Positions 10,400 to 22,470 are shown, counted from the first letter of the stretch. The stretch is 64,000 nt of DNA from Siphonodentalium dalli (GCA_032622095.1 CP136065.1:247875474-247939473); one strand, 5' to 3'. Made by a program: numbers and translations. Notes: generated from the letters alone by a model not told the origin.

Positions 10400-13300
10400 T
10401 AAATTCCTTATAAAAAGTAAAGAAGTTATTTTATTATCAGTATATCATACATTCCTATTTCATGGTGTGACATTACCTGTAATTGAATTTCTTCGATCAT
10501 TCAGGAAATGTTTGCCATTACCATTCAACATTACTCAAACACATTGTAACTTCTAATCATGAGGCAGACAGTAATATGATAACACTACTGACCACTCCTG
10601 TCATCCTCAAAGAGAGTTAGCCCCCCTGTTGATAATTACAATACAGACTAGCCATTCTGACTGGTTTGTGTTGACTCAGTATTCTGTTTGACTCTGTGTG
10701 CCTGCCGTGTATTACCCGAGTATTACACACACGATAGACGTCTATCATCTTCGTTGATGAGTATTTCTGATAACTGATTATTAAATGTACAAAGCCCATT
10801 ACATGCTACGTGAAAAGTTAACCGCCTGTGAAATAAAAATAAAGAAACACTAAAAATCCAACAAACTTACCTGGAAAATTAATCATTGATGTTAAATTGT
10901 CCACAACTTAAAAGTATTAAGTTACAAAGCTTTCACAGAATTATGTATCTTCTGCACGATATAGTTTGTATTAAAACTCATTCAAACAGCCTAAGGCTGA
11001 ACATGAAATTTCATCTGCCAATAACCTGCTAGCATTATAGTGCTCGCAAGCATGAAATATCATCTGCCGTATGTCCTCTGTCTGAGTATCGGTCACACAC
11101 ACACAAAAAAGTTCAAATTAATTCAAAATTATTAAAACTCAAACAAAAATGCTGTTGAAAGATCCGGAAAAACCTCTTGACGGCATTATAAACAAATGCT
11201 TGTAATCGGCACTGTTTGTATAGAGGGGATTAGCAGAGACACCTGGTGGCTCGAGGGCAGTTCTTTACACCCTTTAGATTATTAGAGTGATCAAGTGCTA
11301 TAGCTTCGATGTACGACTTGATTATATCATTGAGACCATGAGGCGTTTGTCCGTCTGTCACCCGTAAGCACCTATCAATACACCCAATGAATATAAAACG
11401 CCGCCGCTAAACAAAAACCTGAGACGTGCTCAACTGTTAGTGAGCGATTTCATTCTCATTCGGATCAATAGCCGATAGTGTTTGACTCCCGACCATTGCC
11501 GAGTAAATACCATTATGATTCAAATTGAAAAAGCTGCTTCTGTTGATCAACAATGGACATCAAAAGGCACAAAACGGTACAAATACACAAGCGAAATGCT
11601 CCATAATAGTCCAGCCCAGCTTTGTTCGACAAAGGACCACGTTTCCTTGTGAAATAATGGAGAATTGAATGCACGTGAATTCTAATATCGTCAGTGTGTT
11701 TTCTTAGCTCTTTATGGTCAATAGCCGATCGGAGTCTAATAAACAGCGACGCTACCTTAAGCAAACATATCATGGCACTATTCTATGAGATCACTTGTAT
11801 ATATGCAACCATGAGTTGTTGCTTGTTTCTTTTGAATGAAGTGGCACACACTCCGGGTGTAATTAGTGCTGTTTTCGTCAAGAACACATTTTGACACTAA
11901 ACATTTATTCAGTAACTTACACAGATTACACTTGAACATTTACTGTCGATATAATCAGTGTATTGGGGACAGAACCCCTGAGTTTGCACAATTAAACTTT
12001 GAAAGTTCTGTACCCAGGGTATATGCCTGTCATTAATATAATGATAATCTTCCAAAGTCACAGAACTATCCCTATTAGTAATTGCCAACCAGCTGTGCAA
12101 ACAAAACTCAGAACTTTGAACATAGATGTGGAAGGGAAATGTCTGAGACAGGGCGGTAAATTATGGTACCCCCCCCCCCCCCCCCCCCCACCCCCAAATA
12201 CTCCATGTAGTGCTTCCATCGGGCAGTTGTCGGGCAAATACATTATAACTTTGGTCATATGAAGATTTTGTTGCAATGATTGCCAAGGAATGTTGCCCGA
12301 TATAATTGTAAAATAGTAAACGTAATATATTTGTACTTTGTACTTATATGTTTAGGAATGTTTATTGACAATTAAATCACTGTAACTCTAAACTTTCGTT
12401 ATTGGAGAACTATCAATAATGAATAAGAACAATGTTTATTTATTTATTTCTCCATGTTCTGCTTACAAAATGTTCTTTTTACAAACTTCTATAATTGTTG
12501 TAAATTTATCCACGAAGAGTGGCTTAGGTCCCTTTAATGCTTCTTGAGTGGCACAATTGCTGCATTACTGTTTTTCGTCCTTTAAATTATTATTTATTTT
12601 TTTTTCAAGCTGTTGCCCAACATTTGTTTCTTCTGGCTCCCCAGCATTTGTGTTACAGAAAAATATAAGTGACTTTCACTGCACTTTGCTGGAGGGAAGT
12701 AGGTGAAGCTGCATTTCTGTGTCGTCTGCCATAGAAAGTATGAGTCACTTGCGATATCTCAATCACCCTCAGACAAACCCAGGTTATTGGTTTCAATATG
12801 AACTGAAAATTAGAAAATTACCTAAATAGCCTACAAAAATGCAGCTCAATTCCCATCAAATTGCCTCCATTCTAAAATACAACAATGAGTAACTTAGACC
12901 AAAGCACCCGAACCTCCACGCTTCTGTCGATACATATAGAAACTTTAGAGATATTTTAATTAGATTTTCTATATCAGAATGTACCCAGTTGAATTTAATT
13001 ATTATTTTATTGATTTCATTCTCTTTACATCGTCCGGAAACATTCAGATGATTCAAGAACAAAATTTGCAGCATAATCTTACATCCACGGGTGATCGACC
13101 TTCTAAAGGTCGTATTCATCGCCTCATCCTCACATTTCATTCACAAACGTAATTGGCCGAAATTCCATCCTTTCGTGTAATAAGGCGATATGTGATGCAC
13201 TTTAGTTTAATTATAATGATTCAGATATCGCGAAAAATATGCCGAAAATTGACTTCAGAACACTTTTGTCAGCACCAAATTAACAAAAATTAAATGACAT

Positions 13301-13490
13301 GCTCAATATTTTTCATTGGTGCGTTGAAATCAGAGGCGGAAGTCGACCAGCAGATGCCACTTGCCTGCCACAAATTCTAAAAAGATTGACAATCGTGAGG
13401 CTATAATTATTGTTGGATGCTGCCGATTTTAATCATCGGTTTGTAACAATGTCATTGTGTCCTGTCAGAGCAAATAAAGAGCAGCCAAAG
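10400..13490. other. No supported gene
   Basis: Short frames on both strands show no domain or convincing exon structure. Noted items are a 14-bp perfect palindrome GATAGACGTCTATC at about 10733-10746, a short duplicated CATGAAAT(T/A)TCATCTGCC at about 11006 and 11051, and a C run at about 12171-12190. Confidence 0.6.
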
Positions 13491-13496
13491 ATACAA

Positions 13497-13866
13497 GCAG
13501 TAATTTGGAGACCAGTGATGGAGAAATCGTACAAAAATTACCGAATTACTGAGGAAACTGACTGGAAGAATTTTAATAGATTTTAACTCCCAAATAGTTT
13601 ATTTCGTGCAGACATTCTAATATTGGGTTTTCGAAGTCAGGCAGACACAGGGACATGTGCCCCCTTATATTGTATTGATATTTGATTGGAATGTACAGTA
13701 TTATCCGATTATAATGAAAGAGGTCATTTAGTCTGCTTTTGTTTGTAGATCATTTTGAATTGTTCAAGATAAAATCTGTAATTGTGAGATTAGTGATGAC
13801 TAGATAGAAATTGTATAAAAATTACCAAGTTAACGAGGAAACTGGATCGAATAATTTTAATAGCAG
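13497..13866 (+). repeat. Diverged direct repeat pair
   Basis: The segment at 13497-13585 (GTAATTTGGAGACCAGTGAT, AAAAATTACC, GAGGAAACTG, ATTTTAATAG) recurs at 13778-13866 in the same order. It lies immediately left of the minisatellite and may belong to the same parent repeat. Confidence 0.55.
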
Positions 13867-13917
13867 CAAGCAAGTTCAGAAACTGTTTTGATGCTCGAAT
13901 CCCCTAATATCCATCTC

Positions 13918-14373
13918 AACAGCGTATCAGAGTAGGTTTATAACAGCGTAACAGAGTAGGTTTATAACAGCGTAACAGAGTAGGTTTATAACAGCGTAAC
14001 AGAGTAGGTTTATAACAGTGTTAAACCTAGCGTAACAGAGTAGGTTTATAACAGCGTAACAGAGTAGGTTTATAACAGCGTAACAGAGTAGGTTTATAAC
14101 AGTGTAACAGAGTAGGTTTATAACAGCGTAACAGAGTAGGTTTATAACAGCGTAACAGAGTAGGTTTATAACAGCGTAACAGAGTAGGTTTATAACAGCG
14201 TAACAGAGTAGGTTTATAACAGTGTTAAACCTAGCGTAACAGAGTAGGTTTATAACAGCGTAACAGAGTAGGTTTATAACAGCGTAACAGAGTAGGTTTG
14301 TAACAGCGTAACAGAGTAGGTTTATAACAGCGTAACAGAGTAGGTTTATAACAGCGTAACAGAGTAGGTTTAT
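13918..14373 (+). repeat. 24-bp minisatellite, about 18 units
   Basis: The unit is AACAGCGTAACAGAGTAGG plus TTTAT. Most units are identical; occasional changes are AACAGTG for AACAGCG and TTTG for TTTA. Twice the unit is interrupted by a 12-bp insert containing GTTAAACCTAG, 204 bp apart, which makes a higher-order period of eight units plus 12 bp. The left flank (GATGCTCGAATCCCCTAATA) and right flank (TATCTCTTAAAT) match a dispersed repeat at 27662-27795, where the motif occurs once. Confidence 0.9.
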
Positions 14374-14547
14374 CTCTTAAATGACCACAGTTGATTTCAT
14401 TCTTATTTTATAACCTTGGGGATGGCTGAGCCTGAGTTGTGGGGTGGGGATATACTGGAATCATCTTGTCTGGGTTTGTATTCCTACATTTTCTGTTAAA
14501 AAATTTTAAAACTTGGCACAGGCCAATTTTGTTTGCAGTTTTTCTCG

Positions 14548-14720
14548 ACTGCCACCAGGGGGGGGGGGGGGGGGGTCAGGAAAAAAATTACGGATACAAG
14601 GTGGAAATTTTGTGTTTTTCAGTTTTGGGGACCCACCACCCCGGGAGCGTAAGTTTTATTCCACCCAGGTTTGTGACACCCACCCGGGACCGTAAGTTTT
14701 TTCCACCCAGGTATGGGACA
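14548..14720 (+). repeat. Dispersed repeat with G run, copy 1
   Basis: GACTGCCACCAGG, a run of about 18 G, then TCAGGAAAAAAATTACGGAT, followed by duplicated CCACCCAGGT blocks (GACACCCACCC). The inverse copy at about 17880-17965 shares CTGCCACAGG (inverted), the homopolymer and the AAAAAAATTACxGGATACAAG stretch. Confidence 0.55.
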
Positions 14721-15032
14721 CCCACCCCCAAAATTGATGAAAATCTTGTAAATTCTACTAAATAATGTGTTGTTGGCAGGGTGAGGGTCTCTCATTGTGT
14801 CTGCACCGGAACTGAGAGAACGCTGATCAAGTACACCCACAAAAAATAAACAAACAAAGCACATGGCTGAAAAATATGCCAACAAAACTAGTGACAAAAC
14901 CTTTAAAACCCCAAATATTTATGGTTATAAAGGTAAAATACCCATTTTAACAGGATAGTTGTGTCCCTTATTAGCAATAGGTTAAAATATGTGCATGTGT
15001 AAGGTAAAAACACCAACAATTAGATTAAATAA

Positions 15033-15235
15033 ACACAAATTTGATTTTGAGACAGTGCAAATTCTTTTGGGATTGCACATCTACTTGATACTCCATCGCC
15101 CTCAATGTGCATGCTGAGGATTATGTGGAGGCTACATCTACTTGGTTGGGTGATTCGAACCACAGCCCATGATGGCGAGCGCGCCTTGCGACTCAAAGTC
15201 CGACGTCAATACCACACGGCTAGACCCGAAGCCAC
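15033..15235 (-). mobile_element. tRNA-derived SINE-like copy
   Basis: On the minus strand it has a tRNA-like head with a B-box sequence GGTTCGAATCAC (15150-15161) and an A-box-like region around GTGTGGTATTGACGTCGG. These spacings suit an internal pol III promoter. The tail contains TTTGCACTGTCTCAAAATCA. The head and tail both match the plus-strand copy at 16750-16890. It lacks tRNA folding around the anticodon and is not a functional tRNA gene. Confidence 0.65.
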
Positions 15236-15778
15236 GACAACTAGTTTTCACGGCTGGCTCAACCAATTTTCGTGGCTGGTTATCTAGCTAAGCCGGCTCA
15301 GTCGCGACATTCGTGGCTGACGAAATATGGTAGCTCAGCTGGCTGAGACGTTATCATTCAGCGTATTTCGTTTCAGAAATTGTCCTAATCCCCGGTCATA
15401 GACACCCGCTAGTTTTGGCATTTGTTGTGAACCCGTAGAAGTCCAGACCACGTGCATTCTTTTGGTGTTGGGCTTTTCCATTATGGCGAAGTACATGAAG
15501 GAGTCAGTAAAGGACTGGCAGGGATTGCTAATTATATGTAGTTTCCCCATCTATATAATCGGTATAAGTTACATTGGGACTTCTGTCGACTTCAGACGGC
15601 TATTTCACACTGGCATCTTGCAATATATGCATTCATCATTTGATGCTGAATCCGATAGTATTGATATATAATATTTCAAACTATTTTCTATTCTCTTCTA
15701 TGGGTTATGTGCATATATTGACAAATGTCAGCGATGTCTGAGACTGAGTCATGTCGAAATAAACAATTTATACTTTAA

Positions 15779-15870
15779 ACCCTTTCAATACTGAATGGAT
15801 GCTCCCACTCTGTTATATGGAAGCATGCATTGGAATAGTCTATTCCATGCACAATGAGAGGCCCCGGGTG
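15779..15870 (+). mobile_element. Fragment of TTAA MITE family F
   Basis: AACCCTTTCAATACTGAATG, GCTCCCACTCTGTTATA and CATTGGAATAGTCTATTCCA correspond to the left half of family F. The right half is absent. Confidence 0.55.
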
Positions 15871-16713
15871 TTCTGAAAGTGTAACGACCATGCCGTGTCT
15901 ATACGAGAATGCCAATATTAGGCAATGCGGTTTAGTTATTTGTGATTCGCAGTACAGTTGTCCTTAAAGGTACGGTTGGCCTTGGCGGTGGGTATCCTGT
16001 AAAAATATTTCCACCCGTCAAAAACCGCCACAAACAGAAATAACATCAAAATGTAGACAGACTTTGTCCGTATACAAATAAGAAATATCGCATAAACAGT
16101 ATGTTATTGTCATTTGTTTGACCATTGTTATGTAAACAAAAGCCTAAAAAGTTACTTTTCTGGTGTTGGTTTATATTATGATGGTAAACATAAAGAGCGT
16201 TCTTTGTTGGTGAATTCCTGATATGGAACAAATAAAGAGCGTTTATACCATTTTTGTGTGATTAGCCAGTAGCATTGTGCTGTCGTCTGTAACACAATCA
16301 GGCTCTTGCTTAGGTAAAATATAGTAAGTCTTTATGATACCATTGATAGTCATGGTATATATGAACGAAACTGTATGCATTTTAATGTTTTTCTGTTTAC
16401 GGTGATTGGAATAAATATGAATATTTTCGACAACTAAGGCCTCACGTGCCTTTAACATATAAGTCCATGCCATGGCTCAGCCATTTTACAATTCCGGCGA
16501 CGGAGATGTTTTCATGTGGCTGGCGTTGGAGATAATATGGCTGGCGGCGGCTTGTGGCCAATATGGCTGGCGACGGCATGCGATGGCGGCTTCGGGCTCT
16601 ACACATGGCCACCGAAGCAACCCCAAAAAAGGAAGCTCAAATGGTCGCTGTATTCTGACGTCGCACTTTAGGAAACTACATGTATATGCACATTTTAAGG
16701 TCTCTATAGTATA

Positions 16714-16992
16714 TATATAGGAGATAGAGCACAGTACAGTTGCCATTTGAGCTTCTGGTCGTGTGGTATTGACGTCGGACTTTGAGTCGCAAGGCGTGCT
16801 CGCCGTCATGGTCCGGGGTTCGAATCCCACCCAATCCAAAAAAAATTGCACCGTCTCAAAAATTAAATTTGCTTCTAAAAATAGGCACCTGGTGTGTTGT
16901 ATAGTCCCAAGCATGTTCTAAGGGCCAGCTCGGCTCGGCATGTTTCGGAGGCAATAAATATAACATTGCAACTGTGCTATATCTCCTATATA
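16714..16992. mobile_element. Inverted-repeat element enclosing a SINE-like sequence
   Basis: TATATAGGAGATAGAGCACA at the left is matched by its inverse ending ATCTCCTATATA at the right, about 25 bp with a small gap. Between them lies the tRNA-like SINE sequence. This could be a MITE that captured a SINE, or a SINE inside a chance inverted repeat; the first fits the length of the match better. Confidence 0.45.
16750..16890 (+). mobile_element. tRNA-derived SINE-like copy
   Basis: It has an A-box-like GTGTGGTATTGACGTCGG and B-box GGTTCGAATCC (16817-16827), followed by a short A run and the tail TTGCACCGTCTCAAAAATTA, shared with the minus-strand copy at 15033-15235. The 142-codon minus-strand frame overlapping it contains VGFEPRT, the usual spurious translation of a B-box region, and is not a gene. 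Confidence 0.7.
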
Positions 16993-16999
16993 AATAAAC

Positions 17000-17860
17000 A
17001 GTTCCAGTCCTCTCCATATGGTGAAATCACTAGTGAGCAATGAGGAGCTCCCCTTAAAATCATTCTAGGCGAGTGGCGAGTAGCTCTCCTACAAAATGTC
17101 GAGGCGAGTAGTATCCCAGCAGGAGATGCCGAAGGCATCTCCCGAAGGCCTAAGGGGGGGAGAGTACGGGAGGGGTCAGGGGACTCCCCCGGGAAATTTT
17201 TAAAATTAGATGCTCTGAGATTGAATCTGGAGCCTTTTAATGCTCCAATCAGTGAACAACACGTTATTATGTGACTTAAGTCACTGTAGTCATGTATCGA
17301 CATCGACCATTTACTTCGAGCGGTTTTTTGTCTTTTTGACAGCAAATCAATCTAATGAATGGGTCATACTTTACTGGTATTTATTTAAAAGTACTAGGGT
17401 TTCCAGTGGGATTTCAAGGAATGAGGGAACCAAGAACTGCAATATGAATTTCTATGTTAGTTACTTTTTATGTATTTTGTTGTACTGATGTTACATTATT
17501 TATGTTGTATGCAGTTGTATACAGTTTTATATGTTATATCTCACTGTGACCACTCATGACATACTTCCGGTATTCACTCAAAACACGCAGGTATCCTCTA
17601 TGTATAATAAGTTTTTTTTAAAACATGATAAACTATGAGAAAAGATGAGAATGGATTTTTTTTTCATTGCAATTTTTTTCCTCGACAAAAACCGGACCCA
17701 CCCCATGGTTTCAACTGTTAAAGGGAGAATTTGTGGACAAAAAATTAAAATATAGAGCCCCCCTCACTTGTATAAGGCTATAACATGCACTACTATATGA
17801 ATCTGATTGTTTCAATTCAATTTGAAGCTGTAATTTGTCTTAGAAATGATTTTGGAAAAA
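17000..17860. other. No supported gene
   Basis: There is a small GC-rich patch at about 17080-17190 containing the hairpin GAGATGCCGAAGGCATCTC and a CTAAGGGGGGGAGAG stretch. It looks repeat-like but has no partner in this window. The rest is AT-rich single-copy-looking sequence. Confidence 0.5.
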
Positions 17861-17879
17861 AATTGCATGACATCAGAAA

Positions 17880-17965
17880 AAATCTGCATTCCGGGCTCGG
17901 GGACACCCACCCACCCGGTCCTTGTATCCTGTAATTTTTTTCCGACCCCCCCCCTGCTGCCACAG
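17880..17965 (-). repeat. Dispersed repeat with C run, copy 2
   Basis: Inverse of part of 14548-14720: GGACACCCACCCACCC, CTTGTATCCTGTAATTTTTT, then a C run and CTGCTGCCACAGG. Confidence 0.55.
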
Positions 17966-17999
17966 GGGGTATCCTTAGTCTCTTTGGGACAGCCCACCT

Positions 18000-19780
18000 C
18001 TTGTTTAAATTTGAATGTCCCAATGTTGGGAGAGGACCATTTCTACGGAATATCTGATCTATTAACCAATGTTTTATTGGGTAAAAATAAGGCTGATATT
18101 CCAAATATTATTCTAAATGAATTATCTTGTTAATTTGAATCCAAAGTCTTGTTAAAATCTCCAGGGCAGTTGGTTGAGGACCGTCTCCTTTAATGTCCCA
18201 TGTCCTTGAGAATGACCTTTGATGTCCATGGGTTATTTGTCCAAACATGAGTAATCACACCTTGTAATGCATACCCTCAGGCCATCCAGTGAAGTAAGTC
18301 TGATTTATATGGCTGATCAGAAGCAAAATCCCTGCTTCCTCACTTCGCTGGACAGTAGAATAGTAAAACATACAATGTCAATGAGGTAATAAAAATGTTA
18401 ATAGATTGGGCCATATGCCAGGCCATATGTAAAACTTAGCCATTTGTTAGAGTGTAGTCATTAGTGATGTTATATATAGCGATATATTACATAGTCTATA
18501 GTTGAATTTTAAACTTTGAGATCAAAATTGTACACCAATTAAAGTTTATAGTTTTCAACAATCCCATTTTGTTTATGTCAGATGTGAGGCCATATTCATT
18601 TTTGATTTTTGATTTAGAGATATTGTATTCAATTGTTCCAAGTTTTTCCATTTTCAAATACAAATTTGTATAATTAAAAAATTCTACCCAACTAATTTCA
18701 TGCAAAATCCTATTTACCAGTAGTTGGTTTTCTACTCCGTGTTACCTGATTATTTGTCTATGATTTTATGACTTGTCTTCATAACTCGTTCCCCTGCGGG
18801 TACCAGTCATTACCCATTCCCTGGTGGGGGGGGGGGGGGGGGTACCAGTCATTGGATATCCTCCTGGTGATAACACTCATTAGATACAAAAAATTCTTCC
18901 GACCTACATGTAATAATGAAGGACAATATGCAGTAAGTTGGTGACGTTTTTTTCAATAGATTCAAGTCTTCTTCCCATTTTCAACATTGAGACAAAAACG
19001 TTTATAATTTAAAACCAACTGAATTCGTGAGAAATACTCGTTTTAGAGAGTCAGTTGTCAGCCTATATTCATTGGGTTAAAGTAGGGAGTCGTCACTTGA
19101 CATTTTCAAAATTTAGACAAACATTTTTATAATTTGAAACAATTTACCCAACTGATTTCATGAGAAATCCCTATTTGGTCTGGTAAACTGTTATTGGGTT
19201 ATTTGTCGTAATTTGATGAATTACCGGTCATAAACCATCGTCCTGGGGCAACCAGTCATAAGAAGCCCCCCTGGGGGTAACTTAACCTTCCTTTGATCAA
19301 AAACTAAATTTCTTCATTCACACATACTGGACACTAACATACCTTAATACATGGGAGAAGGACTAATAAAAATGTAAGTTGATGATGTGAGGTGTGAAGG
19401 TGAATCCGAGGGTCGTATTGAGTCATTGATGACTTGTTTACACAGAGAAATGATGGATGTTATCCCGCATGCATTTCGACGTCTCCTCGATTGCTACGTG
19501 ACGTATGCTCCATCACTGTCTGTGCTGAATTGACACATTACTCAAACTCTCATTTCACATTCATAACTTCGTCATATCATAATGTGCTGTTTTTGACGAT
19601 ATTTTAATTTTTGGCGTAATCTTGTGATTATGGACTGTGAAATGATTGCTTTTCAATCTTGAGGAAATTGAATTTAGAGTTTTATCAAACCATATGGCAT
19701 CACAGGATCCCTCCTATTATGGCATCATGCTATCAGGAATAAACATCTTATTTTGTGAGTTTTTTCTAGTGCAGCTGAGC
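18000..19780. other. No supported gene
   Basis: AT-rich sequence with a run of about 18 G at about 18825-18842. Two loosely repeated segments at about 18700-18850 and 19150-19280 (ATGAAATCCTATTT-like, TTATTTGTC, CAGTCAT) suggest an old direct duplication. No coding signal. Confidence 0.5.
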
Positions 19781-19883
19781 GCTTGAGTTAAAAGCCTTTC
19801 TCCACTAAATGGATTCTCCCATTCAGTTATAATAGTATACATTGGAATGGCCTATTATTCATATGGAGGGGTGTTTGTGCGTA

Positions 19884-20449
19884 CAAGCCTTGAAATAGGG
19901 ACTCTGTCATTTGCAGAATTAGGTCCCCAGAGGGTGAATTTAGTGATGCTACCCCGCATAGCAGGCTAACATCACAAAATTCACCCTCTGGGGACCTCAT
20001 TCTGCTTTATACACCTCAGCAGAATGAGGTTCCCAGAGGGTGAATTTAGTGATGCTACCCCGCATAGCAGGCTAACATCACCAAATTCACCCTCTGGGAA
20101 CCTCATTCTGCTTTATACACCTCAGCAGAATGAGGTTCCCAGAGGGTGAATTTAGTGATGCTACCCCGCATAGCAGGCTAACATCACCAAATTCACCCTC
20201 TGGGAACCTCATTCTGCTTTATACACCTCAGCAGAATGAGGTTCCCAGAGGGTGAATTTAGTGATGCTACCCCGCATAGCAGGCTAACATCACCAAATTC
20301 ACCCTCTGGGAACCTCATTCTGCTTTATACACCTCAGCAGAATGAGGTTCCCAGAGGGTGAATTTAGTGATGCTACCCCGCATAGCAGGCTAACATCACC
20401 AAATTCACCCTCTGGGAACCTCATTCTGCTTTATACACCTCAAGGCTTG
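19884..20449. mobile_element. hAT-like family C copy with five tandem palindromes
   Basis: Ends CAAGCCTTGAAATAGGG and CAAGGCTTG are flanked by TGTGCGTA (19876-19883) and TTTGCGTA (20450-20457), an 8-bp duplication with one mismatch. The core palindrome is present five times. Units at 20018, 20124, 20230 and 20336 are spaced exactly 106 bp apart and joined by CTTTATACACCTCAGCAG. Units two to five are almost identical, so the amplification is recent compared with the insertion. Confidence 0.9.
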
Positions 20450-20515
20450 TTTGCGTAATAAAAGCAGATGACAAACAGAAAAAAGATAATATAAGAGCAG
20501 AATGACTCATATATA

Positions 20516-20728
20516 CAGTAATGCTCAAAATAATTGACTTCTTAACCACAGCATAATTATGGGTAACTTTTCAGAATTTAGTCGGATATATGGCTTGTTG
20601 CCATTCATCGGAAAGCTCTCAGTGAGAAATTTCCAATGAATGGCAACAAGCCATATTTCCGACTAAATCCTGAAAAGTTACCCATAATTCTGCTGTGGTT
20701 AAGAAGTCGATTATTTAGGGTCTTACTG
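20516..20728. mobile_element. TA-flanked MITE, family D, copy 2
   Basis: Flanked by TA at 20514-20515 and 20729-20730. Ends CAGTAATGCTC and the inverse CTTACTG. At 213 bp it is the longest family D copy here because both arms keep ATGGCTTGTTGCCATTCATC and its complement around a short loop. Confidence 0.85.
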
Positions 20729-21239
20729 TATTTGTGGAAAAATGTTCAGATATAGAGGATCTCTAATGTGTCGCAATTCTAGACGAAATTTATTAAAGAG
20801 TTCACTAAATTCGATTCAAGTGGAAGTTATTGGACGATGTTAATGAATTTCAAATAGAATTGCAACAAATTTGAGATCCATTTGATCACATAATCACATT
20901 TTAGCAAGGAAAAACGATCTCAAAATGGCTGGGGTTAAAAAAATTTATTTCCTTATCACAACCAAAGAGGAAGTAATGACACCTTTAAGAACAAATATAG
21001 TTCCATTTGAAATGTGTCTTTTTCATGTTGACAAAACTGTTCAACCACCCTTATCACCCATGTTCAGCTCACAGTTAACACTAAATAACCCAACACAAAT
21101 TGAATATCTTAATTATATTCTAATTAACATAATAATAAAGTTCCAGCATTGACATCAACATTGAGTTAAGCTCTAATGTCACTGCGTGTGCCGATAATAC
21201 ATGTGCCTCTTATTAAAAAATATGCGGCCGGGTTTAGGG

Positions 21240-21615
21240 GCTAATTATGTGATAAAATAAGTTCAACAAACAACCAGGCCTTGAAATAGAGTGTCTGTCA
21301 TTTGCAGAGTGAGGTCCCCAGAGGGTGAATTTAGCGGGCTAGCATCACTAAATTCACCCTCTGGGGACCTCATTCTGCTAAGGCCCTCAACTTCTATGGC
21401 AAACCTACGATCAGATTGAAGTTCCTCAGTTGAAGTTGGTGATGTTCACCCATTGGGCACCTCAATTATGAATTTTATCTTCTGCAAATTAGGAGATATA
21501 GAAACTTCCTAGAAGGGAAATATAGCTAAAAACAATGTTAATTTAATACTATAGATACTTCCCAGAAGATGAGGCCTAAGCAGAATGAGGTCTCCAGAGG
21601 GTGAATTTGGCTTAC
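21240..21615. mobile_element. Family C fragments beside a family F fragment
   Basis: ATAAGTTCAACAAACAACC (family F) abuts GGCCTTGAAATAGAGTGTCT and a shortened family C palindrome at about 21278-21380. At about 21530-21615 lies the flank-plus-half-palindrome arrangement also seen at 9945-10025, ending GAGGGTGAATTTGG. Confidence 0.6.
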
Positions 21616-21619
21616 AAGG

Positions 21620-21710
21620 TAAATATTGTTAGGCCAATGTATTCTCTTATATATGCATTGGCACAGGGTTTTCTCAAAATTTCAGGAAGCTCCGGCCTTC
21701 AAAGGATTAA
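21620..21710 (-). mobile_element. Fragment of TTAA MITE family B
   Basis: GTAAATATTGTTAGGCCAAT, then GCATTGGCACAGGGTTTTCT and TTTCAGGAAGCTCC, ending near GGATTAAAC, is the inverse of the family B left half. An internal deletion removes most of the palindrome. Confidence 0.6.
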
Positions 21711-22079
21711 ACATCCTAGATTTCTTTTCATTCGTTTGAAGACATATTCAGAATATAAGTTTTAAGATCAGCATCCCTACAAATGAATGAATAGGAATCT
21801 ACTAACTTTATTTAACTTGATCATATTAAAGCCTGATATCAAAGGATTAATTTGGAATTGGGGATAGTTTGATAAAATTATTTGTGGAACTTCCTCTACA
21901 CCTACCTGAATCAAAAAAATTACATCAGGGCTTTGTCTTTGTGGTTTAGATTCCTCGTTATACCACTGGTCTGAGGTTTTAAATGGAACCCATTTCTTTA
22001 TATAAAGAAAGTCAACAATCCACTTCTATCTCCATTCTCACTCCAGACCTCCAGCTTTCCATCTGGGCATCCCTATAAT

Positions 22080-22470
22080 TATACCCCAATCCCAAAAGAT
22101 GGGGGGAGGTATATTGGATTACATGCATCCATCTGTCTGTCCTTCCATCTGTCTATATAAATTAGGAGGGTGACGACGGGGTGGGTCTGGACAAACAAGA
22201 GGTTTCACCCTATGGTAAAAATTAAAATATATGGCCTATTTGGAAACCAAATTGTAAACAAAAATGTGATGAACGAACAAATTACTTGACAATTCTAATG
22301 AACGACAGACGGAAATCCAACATGTTCAGATAGACAAAGAGGGATAACTCTTGAACGGAAAATGTGAAAAATGTTAGTGAACCCTCTTTTGAAAGCCCTG
22401 CTGATGCCGAACCTGCATACCAAATTTCATCGAGATCCGATAACCCATGGTTCAGATATATATATTCTGT
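22080..22470 (+). repeat. Hairpin plus GTCTGTCC-type dispersed repeat
   Basis: ATACCCCAATCCCAAAAGAT and GGGGGAGGTATAT form a leading hairpin, followed by CATCTGTCTGTCCTTCCATC. Downstream, ACCAAATTTCATCGAGATCC and GATAACTCTTGAACGG are conserved-looking blocks of a repeat style common in marine invertebrate genomes. Its class is not assigned. Confidence 0.5.

Larger units (their letters stand above)
19792..20757 (+). mobile_element. Family F MITE split by two later insertions
   Basis: TTAA at 19788-19791 and CTTTCTCCACTAAATGGATT begin a family F copy that runs to about 19883. It resumes at 20450 (ATAAAAGCAGATGACAAACA) and, after a second interruption, at 20731 with AAAATGTTCAGATA. The interruptions are a family C element (19884-20449) and a family D element (20516-20728). 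The far right end of family F is missing. Confidence 0.75.

Noticed and set aside
12058..12276. Frames with poly-Pro or poly-Gly
   Set aside because: They read through the C run at about 12171-12190.
15150..15235. tRNA gene
   Set aside because: A- and B-box-like sequences are present but no cloverleaf or anticodon stem can be drawn; the downstream tail shared with a second copy marks it as a SINE.
16486..16914. 142-codon minus-strand frame
   Set aside because: It overlaps the SINE-like sequence, and its VGFEPRT motif is the usual translation of a B-box region.
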